A stretch of 64,000 nucleotides of DNA, taken from assembly GCF_016859285.1 (NCBI RefSeq), contig NC_053413.1:22932001-22996000 (forward strand), given 5' to 3'. The position numbers and the translations under genes were made by a program. Positions 53,101 to 64,000 of this stretch are shown here, piece by piece. The notes beneath the pieces were generated by a model. That model searched no databases. It had not been told where the DNA came from and saw only the letters and a program-made list of their open reading frames with translations. Numbering within the stretch: the first letter of the stretch is position 1; the number at the start of each line of letters is the position of its first letter. Source of the DNA: Xiphias gladius. Taxonomy: Eukaryota > Chordata > Actinopteri > Istiophoriformes > Xiphiidae.

Positions 53101-54037
53101 TTGTCAGCTCTCATAGCCTTAATAGATCCAGGCAGGTAGCGTACAGTTAGCTTGTGTTTTAGTGCCTGTGCCGGGAGCCCATGGTTTTTGACAAAGAGGG
53201 TCTGTTTTGGTTTTGCTTGCCTAGAGAACCGAAAACAGTGAGTTCAAGTGTCTGACAGCAACACGAAGCTGCAAAATATGGTGTTGATCCTCAGCGGTAC
53301 CAGCAGCACTAACAAACATTTTACGTAACCATCCGTCATTTACTTCAGTATCATTATTTAAAATACAGCAGCTTTGCATCACTTTGTAGTAAGGGGGCTC
53401 CAGGACCATGCAGGGGCATTAGCCATTCAGGTGAGAGCCACAAACCAATAAGCAGGCTCATGGGCAGCAGGTGTGTCAGATTCTGTGGGCTACCTCCACA
53501 TTTTCTGTCACCCAGATTACGCTGCTTCGTGTGCTCCCTCCAAGCTGTGAGACCGTTGCTCTTTAAACTTATGGCTCCAGTAAGCCAAACATGTTTCTTT
53601 TTTTTTTTTTTTTAATCACTGATGATGTTTTATATCCATTTTGGATTTTTATTGCTGGAGTGCAAGCTCCCCGAGGTATTGTCAAAGCCCGCATGCTGAC
53701 GTGCTAATGCTCAGCAGGTCATCCTTTCCGTGAGCGCCGTCTTAGTTTAGCGCGTCAGCATGCCGACATTTCTGTTGGGAATGTCAATGCCCGTATCCCG
53801 TCATAAACCAAAGTGTTTGGCAAATTAAAGTCCATCCAACAGCTGTTGAGGTAATTCAGTCCATGCCAAAGTGGCGGACAGACCAACCAACAGTTACCGA
53901 CAAGCCTAGAGCCGCGCCCCTACTGTGATTAAAAACTAAAAAAGAAAATTAATGAAAGTGGATCATATGACACCTTTAATCAAACAAAGGCATAAAATAA
54001 TACAACCACACACACAAACATCTGTATACCATGTGGT
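50166..54037. other. Intergenic, repeats only
   Basis: About 3.9 kb without a recognisable gene. A family A repeat fragment is at about 52570-52660 and a family C copy at about 53655-53925. Short frames across this stretch have no family similarity. Confidence 0.55.
53655..53925 (+). repeat. Teleost interspersed repeat, family C copy 3
   Basis: Shows CATGCTGACGTGCTAATGCT, AAACCAAAGTGTTTGGCAAA, TCCATCCAACAGCTGTTGAG and CAAAGTGGCGGACAGACCAA in the family order. Confidence 0.65.
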
Positions 54038-54043
54038 TTTATT
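54038..54043 (-). terminator. Probable MYADM poly(A) signal AATAAA
   Basis: The minus strand reads AATAAA here (plus TTTATT), 1.8 kb downstream of the MYADM stop. The 54044-55824 interval would then be its 3' UTR. It contains none of the interspersed repeats seen on either side, which fits transcribed sequence but does not prove it. Confidence 0.45.
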
Positions 54044-55824
54044 GAAACCCTGGGTTATCTTTCCTTACAACACTGATGTGGCAAGCACACTTGAAACATG
54101 AACAGTGAAATATAAAAAGGTTTGAGAATATAAAAACATCTAGATATAGAGAGGATCTACTTTGGTCTCTCTGAGTGTTTTTACAGCAGTACTAAACCAA
54201 TAGACCCAATCATGAATGTGTGTGAATTTAGTGGTGTGAGTTTGGTGTTAATAGATGCTATGATATTTGGAGACACCGGGACATTAAACACCAAGAAAAT
54301 ACTACTATTAAGTGCACTTTAACCATACTTGTTTTTTAAATCCACAATCTTGCATATGTTCTTTCCACATTTATATTCTTGCCATATGATTGTAGCTTGC
54401 AGATACAGATACAAATATCTTATAAAAGGAGCAAAAAGCTAGCTTAGCAATCATCTTAACATGTAAACTATTTTTGCACTACATCAAGTCAAGGGGGTCA
54501 AACATTGGAGCCGTGTAAAAAGTACTGATGAAGGATACAACCCGAACAGCTGCACTGCGTACTGCTGGGAAACCGAAACAATCAATCACTTTAAAGAAAC
54601 CATCAAAAAACACAGCGAAAAGTGAACTGTCTTTGAAATCTTGGATTTCCAATCGTACGGCATTTGAATATTTTCTTGGCTCCGTACAGCTGGTATTCAA
54701 TTTTTTTTCTACGTTTCGTCCTCTAGCAGTTAAATACAGAAACACTGCTTGACAGTCTTTTTATTACTGAAATCAAATTTAACACAAACGTAAGGCAAGA
54801 GCATTGACATATACATTATGCAAAGAAAATCAAACAAAAAGACAATAATAAGCCGCCATTTACTTTGGTTTTTCATCATTTGCAATCACAGACTATGTTT
54901 ACATGCACATACAACAGGATTTTGGGTGTTAGCTTGTATTCTTGTAAGAGTCTCGTTTGGGAGATTCTGTTGATAGCTTACTCATATCTAGACATCACAA
55001 GCATCCCTGTGTGTATGAAATAATTGTGTATTTTAAGTATTATAATGGGCCATGCTCTGCCATTATAATGGTTAAAAAGGCGTTTTAATATCTTGGGTAA
55101 TATCAACATGTCCTAGCAATCACACTCAGGCCTCTCATAATCAAGATAAGAGTCTATTCAGGTCACTGGAAGCAGTGGTTGACATTTACATGATCCAACA
55201 CATGAACAGAAAGCGTCAGTAATGTAAGGGAATATTGTACGTGTAAACATAGCCATTGACCTCAACCTCCTCCTCTTCTCTTTCCCTTCCCCCTCTCCTA
55301 AGATCCTAAGGCTGGCAGTATGCTTCACAAAAAAAAAATCAAATTTGGCAGGTTTGCAAGTGAGTTTTGGGGCCAAAAAAGCAAAAGAGTTGGGTCTGAG
55401 GATGCAGGTTGGCTAGATGAACTTGTCAGTTTCTTTGAAAAGACCTGTTCACTGCCTCTAATACATCTTCATCTGATACACCCTCAGTCAATCATTACAC
55501 AAGTACTGTGGGCCACTTCTTGTTCTCCTACTGTTTTGTTCTACCAGAACTATAGCAAAATCAAATCCTTTTATTTTCAAAGCAAATTTCAAATGGAGTA
55601 CTTCAATAAACTAAACCAGTTGTGGTATAACTCCACGGTCTGTTCCCATCGTGACCCAGAAGCTCCTCTCGCTGGTGTGGACACCATTAAACAAACAGAC
55701 CCAGTGAGTACACTCGCATTTGCTCACAACAACGTATTTGACAGCAGTTTGACAGTCTTTAAAAACATGACAAATTCAATTTTTATTTGGAGCATACTGC
55801 TGGCCTAACATCCTTTGTCTTCCA
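54044..55824 (-). other. Probable MYADM 3' UTR
   Basis: A repeat-poor, A/T-rich stretch between the MYADM stop and the poly(A) signal. A 162-codon plus-strand frame at 55320-55808 has no similarity that I recognise and lies in this UTR, so it is judged spurious. Confidence 0.4.
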
Positions 55825-56706
55825 TCAAGCACTGACAAACACCAGGCGGGTGGAGTAGATCAGGTCGGCCAGGTAGAGGACAAAGTTGAGAGCAGTGAGC
55901 ACAGCCACCGCTACGAGCTTATCCCACCCACACAGCCCCATGCCGCCTGTGCAAGAGGATGGCCTGTCTTTCCTTCCGCCGTGTTTGGGGTCAAAGTTGA
56001 AGATGGGCCAGACGATGGTCGCTGACAGATAGAGGGCCACGGCCAGCAGGGCGTAGGCAGACAGGAAGCGGGCGAACGGGAAGGGGAGGCAGCCGGTGCA
56101 CTCACCTATGCAGAGCAGGATGATGGCCGCCGACAGGATGAAGCAGATGCAGTAGACCGACATGCAGTACTTGAGTGCATCGTTACGGTCATACACCACG
56201 GGGTCAGTGATGAACACAAAAATGACACAGGCCACAAAGGTTTCACAGACTTTCAGCAGGCCAGGGGCTGTGGCCATGTAGCCGGCCACCTCGCCTGGAC
56301 GCGCCTTGCTGATGCTCACCTCGCTTATGTAGGCGATGGTGGCCAGGCAGGAGAAGACGGTGGACACGATGCGGTAGTTGTGGACCTCACTCCCCCCTGA
56401 GGATCCCTTGAGGAAGTTGAGGGGGAAGATGATGGAGGCAGACAGGCAGAGCAGGGCGGCGTAGCAGGCGAATGTGATGGGGAAGTTCTTCCAGGAGACA
56501 GGGGCTCTGGTCTGAAGGCCAAACAGCTCCACCAGGATGACGAGCAGAGTCCCGGCGAAGCTGAAGGCCCAGCAGAAGATGCACCAGTCTCCGGTGCCGT
56601 GATGGAGATTGCCGCCATGCACGGCCACGGAGAAGGCCACACAGGAGAAGATCATGGCTGCCAACCGTGTCCATAGGAGAGGGCTGGATTGGAGGACTAT
56701 AGCCAT
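55825..56706 (-). CDS. MYADM-family double MARVEL-domain membrane protein
   Basis: A single coding exon of 882 nt (293 aa) with a good start context (ATCATGG) and stop TGA at 55825-55827. It aligns with the myeloid-associated differentiation marker family throughout: eight hydrophobic segments in two MARVEL domains (about residues 8-140 and 145-288). Family stretches are [81 protein letters not shown] and the C-terminal [13 protein letters not shown]. Human MYADM has a longer Thr/Ser-rich N-terminus. The family acts in lipid-ordered membrane domains, Rac1 targeting and endothelial barrier function. A 3' splice site at 56827-56829 (TTTCTTGCAG) places a 5' UTR intron upstream. Fish have several MYADM-like genes, so which paralogue this is remains open. 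Confidence 0.92.
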   Translation of the reverse strand: MAIVLQSSPLLWTRLAAMIFSCVAFSVAVHGGNLHHGTGDWCIFCWAFSFAGTLLVILVELFGLQTRAPVSWKNFPITFACYAALLCLSASIIFPLNFLKGSSGGSEVHNYRIVSTVFSCLATIAYISEVSISKARPGEVAGYMATAPGLLKVCETFVACVIFVFITDPVVYDRNDALKYCMSVYCICFILSAAIILLCIGECTGCLPFPFARFLSAYALLAVALYLSATIVWPIFNFDPKHGGRKDRPSSCTGGMGLCGWDKLVAVAVLTALNFVLYLADLIYSTRLVFVSA

Positions 56707-56826
56707 GATGAGAGTGGTAGTGGGTGATGAGAGAAGCTAAAAAGGTTCCTTTGAGATATGATTCTTTATTTCCTTTTGGGAATCACTTCCTCAGACTTTT
56801 ATCATCAGCTACTCAGACAGAAAGAA
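56707..56826 (-). other. MYADM 5' UTR part of exon 2
   Basis: Leader between the 3' splice site (TTTTTTTTCTTGCAG on the minus strand) and the ATG at 56706. Confidence 0.6.
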
Positions 56827-59800
56827 CTGCAAGAAAAAAAACAATAAAAAGAATTAGCAGGCCAGTTTTTACAGTTTTATTTAAATTTTGAAAGACCTTT
56901 TAGATGAAGAACAAGATACGACCACATGAGGGCAACAGCTTGCAATTCTCCTTAAACAGCCTGTATACCCCTACATACCACTTTAGACACACAATGCTGT
57001 CATTGTATTTTTATGAGTGGTTGAAACAAGTGAAACCATGAAAACACAATTTCAAACCACAAATAATGACTGCACTGTGATCACACTCGTCCCAGCATAT
57101 TTACATCTGGTCAAATCATCTGGTAAACACTCCGACTCTTTTTCTCTGGTAGTTTCTGCCTCCCAGCAAACTCCAGACTGCTCTCTCAACTGCATTCCCA
57201 CACTGAGTGCAGATGGTTTCACTCTGGCCATGTCCTCAGCGACGGGTGTGGCGCAACAATCTCCACCGACCCTACAGTGTGTCTGTCATCGTGCTCTAAA
57301 CATGACCCTCCTCACTTGTTCCACTCCCAAAGCCCTCATCGGCACTGCAAAAGCGTCCTAACTTCCAACAAGCCTTTGAATGTAAAGCACCTCTGTCTTA
57401 AATTCTGAGCTTTGTTGATGGAAACTGCCTCCTAACGGCCCTGAAAATCTGTTGTCTTCATCAGCTTTTCACTGTAAGTGACGGGATTCTACGACAACAG
57501 AAAAAATTTTCTGCCAAAGTTAAAGCAGTTCCTGTTATGTCACGTAGGAGAAAGTGATGGCACGCCCTTCAGAGCAACAAGAGTTTTTTACTCTCAGTAA
57601 TACTTAATACTTGGAAATATCTACGGATGTTTTATTCCAAAAGTCTAATTTTTGCTTATTTAGTCATGAATATTTAAAGTTACAGCGATATACTAAGGGT
57701 TGAAACCGTGTTTTCAGAGGCTTTAAAGACAGCAGAATACTTCTACAGTTCTATTAGGTTTGGGTTAGGGTCAACACAACACTTACAACAAAATGATGTT
57801 TAATACATTGTTTTTCTAAGTTGTACATTGATTTTATTGGAGAGGACCTTGTATTTAATGACAGTTTTGACAATGGCTGTTTCAGGAGAAGATACAGTAC
57901 TCTTTTGAAGTGAGAATACGTAACAATAGCAAGATTGGAGAAGAGTTATAAAGTTACAGAGCAATATCGCTCCTAGGTTTGCTAACAATAGCCAAATAAG
58001 CCACTAGTCATGCCAGACCAAGTTAGGGTGTAGCAATAAAACCCTTGAGTCTATTGAATTGAGTAATGGCGCGATTTATTGCCTGTGAATAAAACTTTTC
58101 ACTCACAAGTGAATGAATGTGCCGTTACTTTTTTCTAAAGTTACACGGTCTCACTTTAAAGCTTACGGGGGGAATATGTTTTGGCCCGGGCTCGATTCGT
58201 AAGATAACAGTGAAAACTGACATCACAATTACCGAGAGACAAAGGTAACATGTTGAGAAAAACAGCAAATCCTCACATTTGCAAAGCTGAAACCAAGCAC
58301 ATTTGGATGATAAATTACTTAAATAATTAATGGATTATCAAAATATTTGTATTAATAGCTGTTTTACCAGTCATTTGATCACTAGTTTTGGTATATCTTT
58401 GCTTAACCGACCAGTGTTGATCAGGATAAAAAGCTTTGTTGCTGCTTGCTTGATTTTTGTTCACCCTACTCTCGGTGCTGGATTTCGTGGCTGCTAAAAA
58501 TCTGACAAATCGGTGGCAAATTCAACTTCACACTTTTATAAAACCCTTTGCCGAAATTATAAGTCACTTGGTGTTTCAACCAAACTCCAGAGGTGAGGTA
58601 TCAGGTGTGAAATGGTTGCGTTCAGCTGTGCCCATTGCAAGGCAGCGAGGGATATTTCCAGTTGAGACAAATTACTCAAACCGCAACCCGTTCTGCAGCT
58701 GCTTTGCACTGTGACCTAATGATGCTTCTACCATTAATACAGTGCAGCTGATATCCTCTTGCTCCTCTATGATGATTTGTATTGAATGTTGGGGCAGACT
58801 GGCGTCTATATAAAGAAGCTCTCGCTCTTTAATTCCGAGGGGCTAATACTGTCCACAGCTGATGTTCATTGCCTGAACATTTTCTGTTATCGAACTCTGG
58901 ACAAAGTACTTCTGGAAAATATTTTTGGATGTGACAAAAGAACTCAACACTCGTGCCAAGATTTTTCGTTACTTGCATCACAAAAAGTCTTGAAACCAGC
59001 TGAACTGCATTGGGGGCTTTCAGAAAGACAGGATTTTAAGCCACAAGAGACAGATAACAACAAGACGAGACGGACATTTTTACAGCGCAGGAACACTCTG
59101 ACCACACTGGCTGTCCTCCCTCCCATTCCTCCTGACACCCATCGGCCACTTGGCTCCACGAGTGCTGCACTGCGTGTTCCCAGTTTACACAGAGAGGCCG
59201 TTATAAACAAGGAGGAGAGGCCTGTTTACATCAGTCCCATTAAACGCCTGTGAAGCAGTCGAAGGGTGGGGAGGGGAAAAGCTAGACTGTGGCAAGGTAT
59301 GAATATAACGGAGATGGCAAAAAGAGACAGAAATGGAAAAAAGAAACCCTTAAAATCCTGCAGGATGACTCACATGAAGCCAAGAGGGAGGGGAGGGTAA
59401 GGAGAGGGGTGAAAGGAGGGAGGAACACGGGGGAAGCCCTGCGCCTCAGCCGCAGAGGGACACATAGTTTATACACAGTGATGGAGTGGAATAGCAAAAG
59501 AGTGAGTCACCGCTGGCCCTCCTTTCTCTCCCTCTGTCTCTATCCCCCTCCTCCCTTATTTCTTGTAAGATTTTCCACCTTACTGATGTGTTCCAGATGT
59601 GCTACAGTCTGGCTGCTGGTGAACAACTGGTAACTTTGTCATATTTGCCAAGTTCTTTCCTTTCCTCTCCCTTTCCTTTCCTTTCCTCTCTTTCCCTCTC
59701 CTTCCTTCCCTCCTCATAGTCTCATTTGGCGACTACTCCCTCTCTTTTCCAACAGTTGTCCCCATTTCTCCCTCCCAGCCCAATGCTCCCACTCCAGCTT

Positions 59801-61537
59801 TAAAGTCAAGGTACCAATTATGCTTCATGTAAACCACTCACAATAAACATATACAGAGGGTCGTAATGGAAAAATCAATCCCGCCACTCCCGCCGCCATT
59901 ACTTTGCTGCTTATGGAATCAAGTCAGGAAAGCAATGGGAGAGGAAAATGGCAGAGGAAAGAAAAAAAGAAAAAGCAACAAGAGCTCAGTGTGGAAAAAG
60001 TGTCTTTTCACAGCACAGCATGGAAAACACGACAGGATCACGTAAACAGGGGCACTTCCCCAAATGGAAGAGGTGCTGAAAATAGGTTGACACATCAGGC
60101 TTGCAACAGGACAGCAAACAGGATGTGACACCATCATACTCCTGTGTCCAGTCACTCAAGCAGCAGGGGAGTGTGCTCTGCACACAAACACACACACCCA
60201 AACACACACGCACACACACAGGCACACACACACGCACACACACAAGTATCATAAGGCCAAGACATTCAGGAAACAAGTGTTTGTCTCTGGCTGAGAGGTC
60301 ATGAGCGCTGCTTGTTTGGTTGTCATGACACAACATCACTAACTCAATTTCACCCGTAATCCACTTACAGGAGATCCACGGGGCCAAGCACAAGACAAGC
60401 TCTGTCGGCAAACCACCCCAATCTGCGTGCATGTGTGTGGAAGTCAGAGCTTAACGTTAGTATATTTGTTTATTAAGGTTCGACTGTTGCCTGTTTTTCG
60501 AAGACTGAGGCAAAATATACCCTTGTGATCCCTTTTCAAACCAGAACAATCCCAGATATTAAGCAGTTCTTCTTTTGCAGCCCAGAGACCAATGGGATAC
60601 AGAATTTACACCAACCTGAGATACTAAATCTCCCTGATGAAACACACACACACTGATTATTTTTCAAGGGTCATCACCTTTTTTCAAGGCAGACTGACCC
60701 GCCACATCCTCTCAGCGAAGGATACAGCTCCTCGTTTAAATGAACACGAACAATGAGGAACTTGTTGGTGAAAAACTAAATCAGCGTCTTAATATTCCAG
60801 GAAAGTGAATCACAATAGCCACACGGCAAAAAAAAAAAAAAAAAGAGGGTAAAAGTCCCCATAAAGTAGTTTGACAGCTGTGTTTTAGTTCCATGCAGAG
60901 GTTCATTCATTGACAGTGAGGGTGGGTGTGCCGCCTGCCGCACCCTGGTCCCACCACACACGCCACACCGCAGCCTACTAAACACAAACCGATGCACAGA
61001 GACAGATACACAGGGAGGGAAATCAACCTGTGAAAACATCACCCCGTTGAAGACTGTCTGAAAGTTACACGCCACAAAAGGTACTGTGGTGGAAAATCCT
61101 AAAAAAAAAAAAAAAAAAAAGTGTCGTAAAAGTTGCTATGAACTCACCAAGCAGCAACTTAGAGATAAATAAAGTCATGTCTAAGTTTTTCTCAAACTCT
61201 CAACTGTTTTTTTTTTTCTTTCTTTTTCTTTTATGGCACCTTTCCAACTGCGGGCTCGACAATGTCAGAATAAAAGCTCTTTTTTTTTTTTTTTTTGAAC
61301 TTAAAATGTCTTTCAACATGTAAAAAAAAAAAAAAAAATAAAAGCACTCCGGCTGCTGACAGTATCCCACTTTTCGCCGTGAGACATGCAGGTAAACGTG
61401 ATTCAACAAGCGGCAGCTGAAGTAACGGTTTTTTTTTTTTTTTCCTCCCCTCGCACAATCGCGCAGTACTCGTCTCGCCAAACACTTGCCCTTGCCGAAA
61501 AAAAAAAAAAAAAAAAAAAACCCTTAACGTTGGTTAC
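56827..61537 (-). other. Probable MYADM intron 1
   Basis: The proposed donor GCAAG|GTAACC is at 61538/61537 and the acceptor at 56827. The intron contains a reversed family A repeat at about 58250-58350, purine and pyrimidine tracts (59380-59440, 59650-59715), a CA microsatellite (60182-60245) and poly-A/T runs. No other gene was recognised inside. Confidence 0.5.
60182..60245. repeat. Interrupted (CA)n microsatellite
   Basis: CA units broken by CG and AA steps, inside the proposed MYADM intron. Confidence 0.9.
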
Positions 61538-61780
61538 CTTGCGTGCTCGCCCGCTGCTGTTCTCTGTCCTCCGGGGATGTCCACAGCGGCGGAGAATCGT
61601 GGATTGCAACTCCCTCCGCTCCCTGACTGGATTTACTAGCAGCTCGCAGGAGCAGCTCCCCGCCCAGCGAAACCAAATTAGGCATCGAATGTCTGCGCCG
61701 TTATTTCACATCTGTCTGAATTCCCCCTCCGGCTCCTCCCCGCGGCCCGGGACCCCGCCACCGAACACACCCAGTGTAGT
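61538..61780 (-). promoter_or_regulatory. Probable MYADM first (non-coding) exon and promoter
   Basis: A GC-rich block on the minus strand runs into a consensus donor (GAGCACGCAAG|GTAACC). It contains no initiator codon continued in frame to the downstream exon, so it would be 5' UTR. Its upstream end (around 61690-61780) is GC-box-like (CCGCGGCCCGGGACC). The transcription start is not determined. Confidence 0.45.
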
Positions 61781-62122
61781 GCGGCAGATGTTTACCCTCC
61801 ATTAGATTTACAGCCTCTGTTGTATGTGAAGATGTTTTTTTTTTTCTTTTTTTTCTCTCTCTGTCCAACCACTAAAGATGATCTTGTATTTATCCCTGTT
61901 ACTGGAGACACTGGGTCCGTGTATTTACTTATTTTTATTTATTTAATTGTTTTGTTCATGGTCATGTCCACATGGAAACAGGCGAAGCATCGCTGAGCGA
62001 GAAGTGTCGTCATTTTTATTTTACTGCCTCCGCGTCGGCGTTACTATCGATACGGCTCGGATGAGCTAAATATTTGTCGACGCCGGGGTCTGAGTCACCG
62101 CGCTCCGACATTATTTGTGTGC

Positions 62123-62158
62123 GTTGCCCCGGCGACCGCAGCGGTAACCACGGGCGAC
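62123..62158. promoter_or_regulatory. Two tandem RFX X-box-like sites
   Basis: GTTGCC-CC-GGCGAC (62123-62136) and GTAACC-ACG-GGCGAC (62144-62158) each match the RFX palindrome (GTNRCC N0-3 RGYAAC) with one deviation in the second half-site. They lie about 350-500 bases upstream of the proposed MYADM first exon in a CpG-rich block. Confidence 0.3.
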
Positions 62159-62299
62159 CGCGCTTATTTACTGCGAGTTGTAAGTTGGCGCGTTTCCTGT
62201 CTGAGAGCGAAAAAAATCCGCCGTCACACGCACATTCTTACGAGATGGATTTAAGCCGCCATTTGATTCCACCATTGCGACCTATAGGTGGGCTATAAT

Positions 62300-64000
62300 G
62301 CCAGAGAGCTGCACACTGTTGTGTTTGTGTGTGTGTGTGTGGGGGGGGGGGGGGCAAAGATTTATTCTGTTCTATTCAATTCTATTCTAAAAACTTTATT
62401 TAGTCTGCACTTTACACAGTAACAGGACCCTGTGTGAATGACATGGTTCAACTCAAGGGTTTTTTTATCTTCCTTTTTTTCTCTTTTTTTTAAAAAATTC
62501 AGTCCATAAACCAGATTTGATTTGATTTTTTTCTTTTCTTCTTCTTTTTTTTTTTTTTTTTTTTAAGGAACTAGGGTGATTTAAAAAAGCCTTCTGTAAA
62601 CATTAGAGAGCAGGGGTGGAGGAAGTGTTCAAGTTCTTTACTCATGTGAATCTAGTAATACCACACTAAAAACGCTCCATTTCAAGTAAAAGTCCCGCGT
62701 TGAAAACGTGACTGAAGTAGAAGTGTGTGAGTATTATTAGCAAAGTTCACCTAAAGTACCAAAAGTAGAAAAATGGCCTCTATTAGTGTAAGACATAAAA
62801 ACTTAAGCCACTATTTTTGTACTATTAGTACAACTTTTAGCCACGTTTAGGCCTGCTGTTGCAGTTGGTCGGAGTGGACCGATTTGAACTACTTTGCATA
62901 GTCTTGGTTAGTTGCATCATATTTTCAGAGGATGTTTTGTATGAAGAATCGTCATAAAGCAACTAGTAACAACAGCTGTCAAATATATACAATGGAGTAA
63001 AGAGTACAATATTTGTGTATGTGATAAAAAAATAATAATTCTTTACCTCTTCCATTTACATGAATGAATATGAAATGTACACCTTGTGATTATGGTATTT
63101 TTCATGTTGGATCATTTATTTGTCAGTAGAAACTGGAGTTTGGATATTGGCGATTTTATGTCAAGCTTTAACCAGCTGTGCAGATGTTTGCCAAAATCGG
63201 ACGTGACTGAGCATAAATGAAAAAGACGACTTAATTATCTGGTCATACGGTAGCATCCACTTATAAGCGCCCACAGGAGGAATTAAACTCGTTGACAAAT
63301 ACCTTAATACACACTTGGTGTGGGTTCAGGCTGAGTGGGACACTTAATTTTATGGATAGTTCATTGTGAGAATGTTGATAACCACTCACAACAACTGGTC
63401 TTGTGTTACTGCTGAATGCCTGTTGCACAATAAACACCGGTCTTGACTGGTGAAATGTCAGAGCTTGGTGTAGTTCACCCAGAAAACCTCACGTTGGACA
63501 TGCTGACAAATGTGATGGATGAAGCCGGCATTAAAACAATTATTAAACAATAATTTAAATTCTACTTTCAAACAGTCCTCTTACTCTCAGTGTCCTGAAC
63601 TTTATCAAAACGCGACAGGCTACGGCGAAACATGAGAGTGTTAGATGATGTCGGACGGGGGATTTCAGGTTGAGTGGGAATTGAGTGAGCAAAAAAAAAA
63701 GAAAAAAAGAAAACAAACAAAACAAAGAAAGCAAAAAGTCCCTACTCATAGCAGTGAGTCGAAGAATCAAAATGCTAAGAGAGTAATGAGATGTCAATTT
63801 ATTATTCATAATAATATAATTGAATATATATCTATGTACAAGTACATGAAACCGCAGTGGTAGCTCATATTTTATATTAATTGGGCTACAGGAAATGACA
63901 TGCATGCTGCTGGGAAGAGAGGAGAAAAAAAAGAAGTGAAATATAAAATAAAATGTTAAGGAAGGAAGAGTAGAGGCAAGAGCGAAAAATAATAAGTCCA
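62300..64000. other. Right-hand end, no gene seen
   Basis: Simple repeats (G run at 62341-62354, T runs to 62565), a teleost repeat fragment at 62610-62830, then A/T-rich sequence to the end of the window. No supported exon. Confidence 0.6.
62610..62830 (+). repeat. Teleost interspersed repeat, family D fragment
   Basis: GGGGTGGAGGAAGTGTTCAA, AATACCACACTAAAAACGCT, CAAGTAAAAGTCCCGCGTTG and TATTATTAGCAAAGTTCACC follow the order of a common teleost repeat whose longer relic fills NFATC4 intron 7. Confidence 0.65.

Noticed and set aside
55911-56674. Several long antisense-phase frames within the MYADM gene
   Set aside because: They are other frames of the same strand in a GC-rich coding exon; only the 293-codon frame matches a family.

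Overview
This window is nuclear DNA of a bony fish, probably a percomorph teleost. The evidence is intron-split genes with GT-AG junctions, many introns of only about 80-150 bases, abundant CA/TG microsatellites, teleost-type interspersed repeats, and the closest recognisable protein families. There is no prokaryotic or viral gene content, no CRISPR array and no operon. All gene models below were assembled by hand from splice sites and reading phase. They match the vertebrate families along their whole length.

Layout. Positions 6-5842 (+) hold METTL17, the mitoribosome assembly factor with an Fe-S cysteine set (14 exons, 460 aa). Convergent to it, 6586-10014 (-) is SDR39U1, an NAD(P)-binding TIGR01777-type epimerase-family protein (6 exons, 302 aa). 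Positions 10015-14395 hold the SDR39U1 promoter, a minisatellite, a CpG-rich block with exon-like but non-coding pieces, and a MITE with recognisable terminal inverted repeats. Positions 14396-19440 (-) hold a leukotriene B4 receptor-type GPCR (4 coding exons, 362 aa). Positions 19460-29040 are intergenic or upstream sequence: MITE and other repeat relics, microsatellites and GC-rich blocks. Positions 29044-45809 (+) hold NFATC4, the calcineurin-regulated Rel-homology transcription factor (13 coding exons, about 906 aa once one apparent one-base frame break is allowed for). Positions 45810-54030 are a gene desert of decayed transposons, including a Tc1/mariner relic. Positions 55825-56706 (-) hold a MYADM-family double-MARVEL membrane protein in one coding exon, with a probable non-coding first exon near 61540-61780 and a poly(A) signal at 54038. 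The last 2.2 kb show no gene.

The genes do not form a pathway. SDR39U1, LTB4R and NFATC4 are also near neighbours on human chromosome 14q12, so the block is mainly conserved synteny. METTL17 (human 14q11.2) and MYADM (human 19q13) are beside it here.

I looked for an undescribed system and did not find one. The points most worth checking are: a one-base frame break in a G7C8 run at the start of the NFATC4 Rel domain; a GC-AG intron whose donor runs straight into a CA microsatellite; replacement of the DRY aspartate by histidine in the receptor; two MITEs with visible inverted ends; tandem RFX X-box-like sites by the MYADM promoter; and a SOX-dimer-like palindrome upstream of NFATC4. Interspersed repeats were recognised from memory of teleost consensus sequences, so their boundaries are approximate.
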